Origin: Thermotoga sp.
GTDB taxonomy: Bacteria; Thermotogota; Thermotogae; B3-G13
DNA: 6,141 bases
Direction: 5' to 3'
NCBI GenBank assembly: GCA_003641555.1
Contig: QNAT01000084.1
Location: 1 to 6,141, forward strand
Positions 1 to 4,341 of the stretch are shown here, in pieces (within the stretch, counting starts at the first letter, position 1; every line of letters begins with the position of its first letter). The translations under genes and the position numbers were made by a program. The notes below the pieces were generated by a model. It ran no database searches and was not told the origin of the DNA. It was given only the letters and a program-made list of their open reading frames with translations.

Positions 1-839
1 CAGCCAAAACTTATAAATGCCACTAAGATACCCATTGTTGCAGCATATCCCGGCCTCATCTTCTGGAATGCCGTCGTATACAACAACAGCATAGGAGTAT
101 AGGTACGATGCATCGGGCCTCCACCCGTTATCATGAATGGTTCTGTGAATATACCAAAAGCAAGGCTTATCCCCATAACAATAACCATTACCATAGAAGG
201 ATTCAAGAGTGGAAGGGTTATGCGAAAGAATTTTGTCCATCTCCTGGCGCCATCCAACTCTGCGGCTTCATAAAGATATCTGGGTATCGCCTGCAAGCCA
301 GCGAATACGATCAAACCATAATATCCTATGAATTTCCATGCAACCATTAAAGATATGGAGAATAGAGCCAATTGAGGATTACTGAACCAGGGAATGGTAA
401 TACCAAACAGATTATAAAGGAGTTTATTGATGGGACCAACTTCAGAAAAGAGCTTGCTGAACATGATGGAATAAGCGACTCCAGACGCTATATTAGCGAC
501 CAGAAAACTCAGAGCAAAAAATGTCTTAAAACGAGGAACTGCTTGAAGAGCCAGAGCAAATAAAATGGCACTTATAAGTACTATAGGAATAAAATAGAGC
601 ATGAAGTTAAGAGTATTTATCAAAGATTGCCAGAAGAGTTGATCATGAAACAGGGCCCTGGTAAAATTTCTCAGTCCTACAAAGCGAGGAGAGGTAAAAT
701 AATTCCATCGGGAAAAGGCTAAAAATATGAGCCATCCAAATGGTATGCCCCAAAAGATGGCTGTCATAATCAGATACGGTGATATCATAAACCAGCCTTT
801 TACCCTTTCTTTTTTCTTGAGTGAATCCCTTTTGACCAT
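1..839 (-). CDS. CUT1-type ABC sugar transporter permease (MalF/UgpA-like), 3' end cut by window edge
   Basis: Inner-membrane permease that with a second permease (probably just left of the window) forms the channel of a carbohydrate ABC importer. Translation from the ATG at 839 is open for 279 codons to the window edge. A positively charged cytoplasmic N-terminus (MVKRDSLKKKERVKG) precedes hydrophobic segments at about 17-41, 77-100, 106-127, 157-180, 215-235 and from 267 onward. The cytoplasmic EAA loop that contacts the ATPase is clear at about 191-213 (EAAELDGARRWTKFFRITLP), with the family's conserved Gly at position 197. A GGGP motif at 239-242 is also usual in this family. MalF-like permeases of this short type are about 290-300 residues, so roughly 10-20 residues are missing. 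The start is fixed by an AAGGAGGT site 6 nt upstream. It follows the binding-protein gene, separated by a 42-bp palindrome. The exact sugar cannot be read from sequence. Confidence 0.95.
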   Translation of the reverse strand, partial: MVKRDSLKKKERVKGWFMISPYLIMTAIFWGIPFGWLIFLAFSRWNYFTSPRFVGLRNFTRALFHDQLFWQSLINTLNFMLYFIPIVLISAILFALALQAVPRFKTFFALSFLVANIASGVAYSIMFSKLFSEVGPINKLLYNLFGITIPWFSNPQLALFSISLMVAWKFIGYYGLIVFAGLQAIPRYLYEAAELDGARRWTKFFRITLPLLNPSMVMVIVMGISLAFGIFTEPFMITGGGPMHRTYTPMLLLYTTAFQKMRPGYAATMGILVAFISFG

Positions 840-845
840 CTTGGT

Positions 846-853
846 ACCTCCTT
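846..853 (-). promoter_or_regulatory. Shine-Dalgarno site of the permease gene
   Basis: AAGGAGGT on the minus strand, 6 nt before the ATG at 839, fixes the permease start. It begins 3 nt after the end of the large palindrome, so a folded hairpin would sit directly next to the ribosome landing site. The last bases of the site are part of a GGTACC hexamer (843-848) that also occurs at the centre of that palindrome. Confidence 0.85.
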
Positions 854-856
854 AAT

Positions 857-898
857 TCAGATAGAAGGGACATCGGTACCGATGTCCCTTCTATCTGA
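857..898 (-). repeat. Perfect 42-bp palindrome between binding-protein and permease genes (intercistronic hairpin)
   Basis: Two 21-base arms are perfectly complementary about a centre between 877 and 878, with GGTACC at the centre. In mRNA this would be a very stable hairpin with a minimal loop, starting 2 nt after the binding-protein stop codon. Neither side is followed by a T-run (the minus-strand sequence after it is ATTAAGGAGG), so it does not look like a complete intrinsic terminator. Stable intercistronic hairpins after binding-protein genes, such as the REP structures between E. coli malE and malF, protect the upstream message from 3' exonucleases and raise binding protein over permease. 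That role is inferred here. A dispersed palindromic repeat is an alternative. Confidence 0.9.
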
Positions 899-900
899 TA

Positions 901-2163
901 TCATTCCCAGAGAATATCGTTTATCTTTTTGACGGCATCTTTTAAAGCCTTTTCGGGGGTAGACTTCAAGTACATTAGAGGTTCTATTAAAGATTCTGTC
1001 ATCGCATCCTGAACATCTATTGTTTTATCCGTGAGTGCGGGAGGTACTGCATACGGGACGTACTCGGCGTACTTTGCAGCATAAAGGTTTTTAGCGAAAT
1101 AAGCGGTAAATATAGGATTGGTTAGCAAGTCCTCTCTCACAGGAGGCATATTGGTGTATTCTAACCACAACTTATCATGATCAACGTTGGTAAACACCCA
1201 CTTGATGAATTCCCAGGCTGCCTTTTTATCCTTGCATTTTTTGAACAACACCATACCTTTGGTATCCGCGAAGGTGTAAATGGGTTTATCCTTAGAATAG
1301 TTAGAAGGTACGGGGGGAGGAGCCAACAGGATCTTATCTTTGTAAATTTCTGGATAAGCCTGTTTTGCTCTCAGCAATTCCCAGGGACCATTCGTCATGC
1401 CTAATACTGTGCCGTTGTAAAACGGATCTGTCCCGAGATCTACCGCGGTCCATTTGTTCTTGAACAGCGTATAGAGAAATTCCACAACTGCTTCTCCATA
1501 TTCGTTTTTAAATGCTGCTTTATTTCGTCGTGTATCGATATATGCCTTACCCCCACTCGCGGCATAATAGTGAGTTATAAAATCGAACCATCTATCCCAC
1601 CAATTTCTCCCCTTTACAAATTGGTAAGAATATCTTTTATGAGGGATTACGCATGCCCTGGAAAGGGCATAAATATCATCGTATGTCCTGGGAGCCCTGT
1701 CGAAACCATATTTCTTTAACAGATCTTTCCTCCACCATACGAGATTGGGATTCGAATACAAGGGAAGTACGTAATAATGTTTATTGTATTCCCATCCTTT
1801 GATCGCATTTTCCATCTTACGAGTCTGAAGGAGTTGCTTGAAATCAGGAAAAGAATCGAATGGAACTATCACACTAGCATCTATAAGCTGAGCAGCGAAG
1901 CCACTGAAGATATTCGTGCATATATCAGGGGCTTTTCCGGTAGATATGGCTGTAAGGATCGCCTCTTCAGAACTTCCTGCAGCAGGTATGACAGACCATT
2001 TGATCTCGATGTTCGGGTGTGTTGCAGACCATTCCTTTAAAACATCTTTCCAGAAATGCTCTTGATTTGCATTCGGAGCGGTCCAGAAAGTCAACTCGGT
2101 GGCATAGCCGATCATAGCAAACAAAATACCTAACGCAAAGATCAAGATAAAAGTTCTCTTCAT
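901..2163 (-). CDS. Periplasmic sugar-binding protein of ABC importer (SBP_bac_1 / CUT1 family)
   Basis: Captures an oligosaccharide or sugar derivative outside the inner membrane and delivers it to the permeases encoded next door. The 420-residue product starts MKRTFILIFALGILFAMIGYA, a Sec signal peptide with likely cleavage after A21. There is no lipobox cysteine, so it should be a free periplasmic protein. The mature part begins TELTFWTAPN, the usual first strand of family 1 binding proteins. GKAPDI (about residues 77-82), PLYSNPNLVWWRKDLL, and the late FADTKGMVLFKK / AAWEFIKWVFT region are typical of the fold, as is the length. Many Trp and Tyr residues could stack on sugar rings. ATG at 2163 is preferred because an AAAGGA site lies about 10 nt upstream and the signal peptide is then standard. 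An in-frame GTG at 2172 would add only Met-Arg-Asp. Sugar specificity is unknown. Confidence 0.94.
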   Translation of the reverse strand: MKRTFILIFALGILFAMIGYATELTFWTAPNANQEHFWKDVLKEWSATHPNIEIKWSVIPAAGSSEEAILTAISTGKAPDICTNIFSGFAAQLIDASVIVPFDSFPDFKQLLQTRKMENAIKGWEYNKHYYVLPLYSNPNLVWWRKDLLKKYGFDRAPRTYDDIYALSRACVIPHKRYSYQFVKGRNWWDRWFDFITHYYAASGGKAYIDTRRNKAAFKNEYGEAVVEFLYTLFKNKWTAVDLGTDPFYNGTVLGMTNGPWELLRAKQAYPEIYKDKILLAPPPVPSNYSKDKPIYTFADTKGMVLFKKCKDKKAAWEFIKWVFTNVDHDKLWLEYTNMPPVREDLLTNPIFTAYFAKNLYAAKYAEYVPYAVPPALTDKTIDVQDAMTESLIEPLMYLKSTPEKALKDAVKKINDILWE

Positions 2164-2168
2164 ATCTC

Positions 2169-2225
2169 TCACATCCTTTCAAAATGTTTTTGAACATTTA
2201 TTCGTTTGCTAACGAGTTTCTCCAA
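2169..2225 (-). CDS. Possible 18-codon leader ORF before the binding-protein gene
   Basis: A TTG codon at 2225 follows, at ideal distance, the strongest ribosome-binding sequence in the window, and opens a short frame encoding MEKLVSKRINVQKHFERM (TTG read as Met). An in-frame TAG lies directly before the TTG, so the frame cannot be longer. The stop TGA (2171-2169) overlaps an alternative GTG start of the binding protein as GTGA and lies 5 nt before its preferred ATG, an arrangement compatible with translational coupling. The peptide is basic, has no hydrophobic segment, no repeated amino acid and no recognised family. It may be a translated leader that keeps ribosomes on this stretch, or the frame may be accidental. 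Confidence 0.3.
   Translation of the reverse strand: MEKLVSKRINVQKHFERM
2182..2215 (-). repeat. Two small tandem inverted repeats in the leader of the binding-protein gene
   Basis: On the minus strand TCGTT-AGCA-AACGA (2215 to 2202, 5-bp stem) is followed by AAATGTT-CAAA-AACATTT (2199 to 2182, 7-bp stem). Both have 4-nt loops and both lie inside the possible leader ORF, directly before the ribosome site of the binding-protein gene. The stems are short and AT-rich, so they are weak hairpins at high temperature. Neither has the central CpG expected of a LacI-type operator. They may be chance or may modulate translation. Confidence 0.3.
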
Positions 2226-2227
2226 CT

Positions 2228-2237
2228 ATCACCTCCT
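2228..2237 (-). promoter_or_regulatory. Near-perfect Shine-Dalgarno sequence overlapping the phosphatase stop codon
   Basis: AGGAGGTGAT on the minus strand matches ten consecutive bases of the sequence expected to pair with the 16S rRNA 3' end. Its first base is the last base of the phosphatase TGA stop. It is more than 60 nt from the binding-protein start, too far to serve that gene directly, but 6 nt separate its GGAGG core from a TTG codon that begins a short ORF. It could drive that leader peptide or act as a ribosome-loading or standby site. Confidence 0.6.
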
Positions 2238-3343
2238 CAGTAACTACGCCTGGGTATTGCAAATTCATCGATGATCGCACCATCTACATCCTTTACGATT
2301 GCTCTTAAAGTCTTACCCGTGTATTCGAACACGATGTAATGGTGGGCAGATATTGCCTTTATCCCCCTTGAAGTCTTATTCACTCTATAGAGCGGTGCCC
2401 CTCCTCCACCAGTAACGATGTAATGAGTATTGCCGATCAGAAAATGTTCGTATATGTGATCATGGCCCGACAAGACAAGCACCACTTTATACCGTTCGAT
2501 AAGAGGTACCAGATATCTTTTCACCTCCTCCGTATCTCCATGAGGCCCATCTGAAAATGGAGGATGATGGAAGAAGGCCACAACATATGCGGGTTTTTTC
2601 TTCAACCCATTCTTTAGAGTTCTCCAGAACCATTTGTATTGAGTAGACCAATCATCAAATGCCTCATTGGTATTCAAAGCGATAAACAATATATCACTGT
2701 ACCAGAATGAATAATATCTCTCGTTGCCAGGCAGGTAAAAATTCTTTAGATATTCCTTTCCATCTCCTTCGTGATTACCAGGACAGGGATAGAAAGGAAT
2801 ATGATTCAGGAGTGGCTTTGTTATTTCGAAGAATTCGTCCCAGCTCCTCATATCGTAGCCACTGTTCACCAGATCCCCTGTGTTAATGATGAAACGTATG
2901 TCCTCTTCTCCTAACATGTGTTCAACGAGTCTTCTATGGATTTCATATCCCGTCCGGTTATCACCGTAGGCTATGAAATTGAATGGCATACCAGATTTAA
3001 CTGCAGTCTTGAAAATTCCCTTTCCTTGAAAACAAAGTTTTTTATTCTCATCGAAAGTATCGATTTGATATTCATAACTCGTATTGGGCAAAAACCCAGT
3101 CAATCTAACACTTTGTTCGAGTTTTGTAGATTCTAACGTGATTCTTGACCATCTATTCGTATTCACTTTTCTAAATTCTACGATGCTGATACCTGGTTTT
3201 TTTACTCTCCACGCTATCGTTATGGCATGTTGGGTAACATTGGAGAGATATGGGCCTCTCTCTGCCGCCTGAACATAGACCAAAGATATCAAAAAGAGGA
3301 AGATCAACATCGATGATCTTGCAAAACTACTGAATTTCTCCAT
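2237..3343 (-). CDS. Secreted calcineurin-like metallophosphoesterase with N-terminal purple-acid-phosphatase-type (FN3-like) domain
   Basis: Probably a periplasmic or extracellular phosphomono- or diesterase using two metal ions. The 368 residues comprise a Sec signal peptide (1 to about 27, hydrophobic core SMLIFLFLISLVYVQA), a beta-sandwich like the N-terminal domain of purple acid phosphatases (about 29-115, RGPYLSN...AITIAWR and LTGFLPNTSYEYQI), and a metallophosphoesterase domain (about 120-368). All main motifs are present: GDNR (Asp128), GDLVN (Asp157), GNHE (Asn190, His191), FFHHPP (His259/260) and GHDH (His294, His296). True purple acid phosphatases have GDxxY, whose Tyr binds Fe(III). 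Here that place is Asn160, so a purple Fe-tyrosinate enzyme is unlikely. The ATG at 3343 has AAGGTGA 6 nt upstream, directly after the repressor stop. Placement between a sugar regulator and a sugar-binding protein suggests action on a phosphorylated glycan or sugar phosphate. The substrate is not determinable. Confidence 0.92.
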   Translation of the reverse strand: MEKFSSFARSSMLIFLFLISLVYVQAAERGPYLSNVTQHAITIAWRVKKPGISIVEFRKVNTNRWSRITLESTKLEQSVRLTGFLPNTSYEYQIDTFDENKKLCFQGKGIFKTAVKSGMPFNFIAYGDNRTGYEIHRRLVEHMLGEEDIRFIINTGDLVNSGYDMRSWDEFFEITKPLLNHIPFYPCPGNHEGDGKEYLKNFYLPGNERYYSFWYSDILFIALNTNEAFDDWSTQYKWFWRTLKNGLKKKPAYVVAFFHHPPFSDGPHGDTEEVKRYLVPLIERYKVVLVLSGHDHIYEHFLIGNTHYIVTGGGGAPLYRVNKTSRGIKAISAHHYIVFEYTGKTLRAIVKDVDGAIIDEFAIPRRSY

Positions 3344-3349
3344 GATCTT

Positions 3350-3356
3350 TCACCTT
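3350..3356 (-). promoter_or_regulatory. Shine-Dalgarno site of the metallophosphoesterase gene
   Basis: AAGGTGA on the minus strand, 6 nt before the ATG at 3343, begins directly after the TAG stop of the repressor gene. The 13-nt gap and this site imply co-transcription and probably coupled translation of repressor and phosphatase. Confidence 0.75.
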
Positions 3357-4337
3357 CTATCGAGTACTCTTTCTTATCACCAATTCTGAAAAAAGAGATA
3401 TCCTTACGGGATGAACACTTTCTTTGAATATCTTATCTAATAATCTTTCCATAGCGAGATATCCCATTTCTATTTTAAAGGTTTTTACTGTAGTCAACGG
3501 TGGATCGAAGAGCTCAGCCGCTATTATGTCATCGAAACCTATAACGGATATATCATCTGGTACCCTTAAGTCGTTACTTTTCAATCCCTCTATGACTTTC
3601 ATAGCCATATAATCGTTTGAGACGAATATGCCATCGGGTTTGCCATAAGTGGCGAGGATGTATCGAACAAGCGTCCCCATATCTCCTATCACATCGTTGG
3701 CCTCATATGCCTTAGGTATATATCCAGCCTTTTCCATAGCGGCGATATAGCCATCGAAACGATTTTTGAATCCAAATCTCTCTAAAGGGCCATGTATGTG
3801 AACAATTCTCTTCATACCTTTCATCAAGAGGTAATTAACTGCTTTAATAGCACCTCCGTATCCGTCAGTAACTATGCTGTCGATGTCTAAGCCAGGTTCG
3901 TAATGATCGACCAGAACCACAGGTTCACCCGAAGAAAGGATATCTTTCAGAACATTTCTTTTCAATTCGCTGCCGAGTATGATGATTCCGTCGAATTCTT
4001 TGGTGGGAAGGTCTTCGGGTAAGCACTCTTCTATTTTGCATCTTTCTCTATTCTTGTGTTTATAAATGCTACGGAGTATAACGTTGTAGAATTCATCGGT
4101 AGAATCTTCTATTAACCCTTTTATTCTGCTGCTAACCACTACTCCGATTCTTAAATCTTTTTTTAGAGCCAACCTTTTCGCATAAGGTTCTGAAGAATAA
4201 CCCAATTCTTGAACGACCTTTAGTACCTTCTTCCTCGTACTATCCAGAACCTTTGGATCGCCGTTTATCACCCTTGATACCGTTGCAATTGAGACATTTG
4301 CCACTTTTGCCACTTCATTTATAGTGATCTTCTTCAT
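3357..4337 (-). CDS. LacI-family transcriptional regulator
   Basis: DNA-binding sugar-responsive regulator of 326 residues, the normal family length. The N-terminal helix-turn-helix is at about 4-23 (ITINEVAKVANVSIATVSRV), followed by the family's INGDPKVLDSTRKKV segment and a hinge helix at about 47-60. The hinge keeps the leucine (Leu56) that in LacI/PurR wedges into the central CpG of the operator, although the usual YxPN is YSSE here. The effector domain resembles periplasmic sugar-binding proteins: IGVVVSS (64-70), FDGIIILGS (115-123), VDHYEP, NRFDGY (192-197), GIFVSNDYMA (236-245) and ISVIGFDD (263-270). The start is 4 nt after the upstream stop. The only ribosome site is a weak G-run about 13 nt upstream, so translational coupling is likely. 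A CpG-centred 12-bp palindrome 25 nt upstream of the start is its probable operator, implying autoregulation and control of the downstream transporter genes. The inducer is probably the imported sugar or a breakdown product. Confidence 0.95.
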   Translation of the reverse strand: MKKITINEVAKVANVSIATVSRVINGDPKVLDSTRKKVLKVVQELGYSSEPYAKRLALKKDLRIGVVVSSRIKGLIEDSTDEFYNVILRSIYKHKNRERCKIEECLPEDLPTKEFDGIIILGSELKRNVLKDILSSGEPVVLVDHYEPGLDIDSIVTDGYGGAIKAVNYLLMKGMKRIVHIHGPLERFGFKNRFDGYIAAMEKAGYIPKAYEANDVIGDMGTLVRYILATYGKPDGIFVSNDYMAMKVIEGLKSNDLRVPDDISVIGFDDIIAAELFDPPLTTVKTFKIEMGYLAMERLLDKIFKESVHPVRISLFSELVIRKSTR

Positions 4338-4341
4338 TCTG

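Noticed and set aside
108..563. Two plus-strand frames of 80 and 63 residues
   Set aside because: Both lie antisense to the continuous permease coding sequence, have low-quality compositions and no ribosome sites.
643..873. Minus-strand 76-residue frame starting inside the palindrome
   Set aside because: It is an out-of-frame shadow of the permease gene. The permease frame from 839 shows membrane segments and the EAA motif, whereas this frame shows no family feature and its start has no ribosome site.
857..898. Calling the 42-bp palindrome an intrinsic terminator
   Set aside because: There is no T-run after the stem on either strand, and the next gene in the same operon follows immediately.
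1177..2040. Plus-strand frames of 75 and 87 residues
   Set aside because: Antisense to the well-supported sugar-binding protein; no recognisable protein features.
1967..2197. Minus-strand 76-residue frame across the start of the binding-protein gene
   Set aside because: It overlaps the signal-peptide region in another frame, is rich in Cys and Arg without pattern, and is a shadow of the real gene.
2202..2215. TCGTTTGCTAACGA as a second LacI operator
   Set aside because: The symmetry centre is a 4-nt spacer without the central CpG, and the half-sites do not match those of the palindrome at 4362-4373.
2197..2225. Possible promoter TTGGAG - 17 nt - AATAAA before the binding-protein gene
   Set aside because: Only 3 of 6 and 4 of 6 matches to the consensus boxes; too weak to report without transcript data, and the region is better explained by the ribosome site and short frame.
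2918..3272. Plus-strand frames of 72 and 62 residues
   Set aside because: Antisense to the metallophosphoesterase, whose motifs confirm the minus-strand frame.
3424..3612. Plus-strand 62-residue frame
   Set aside because: Antisense to the effector domain of the LacI-family regulator.
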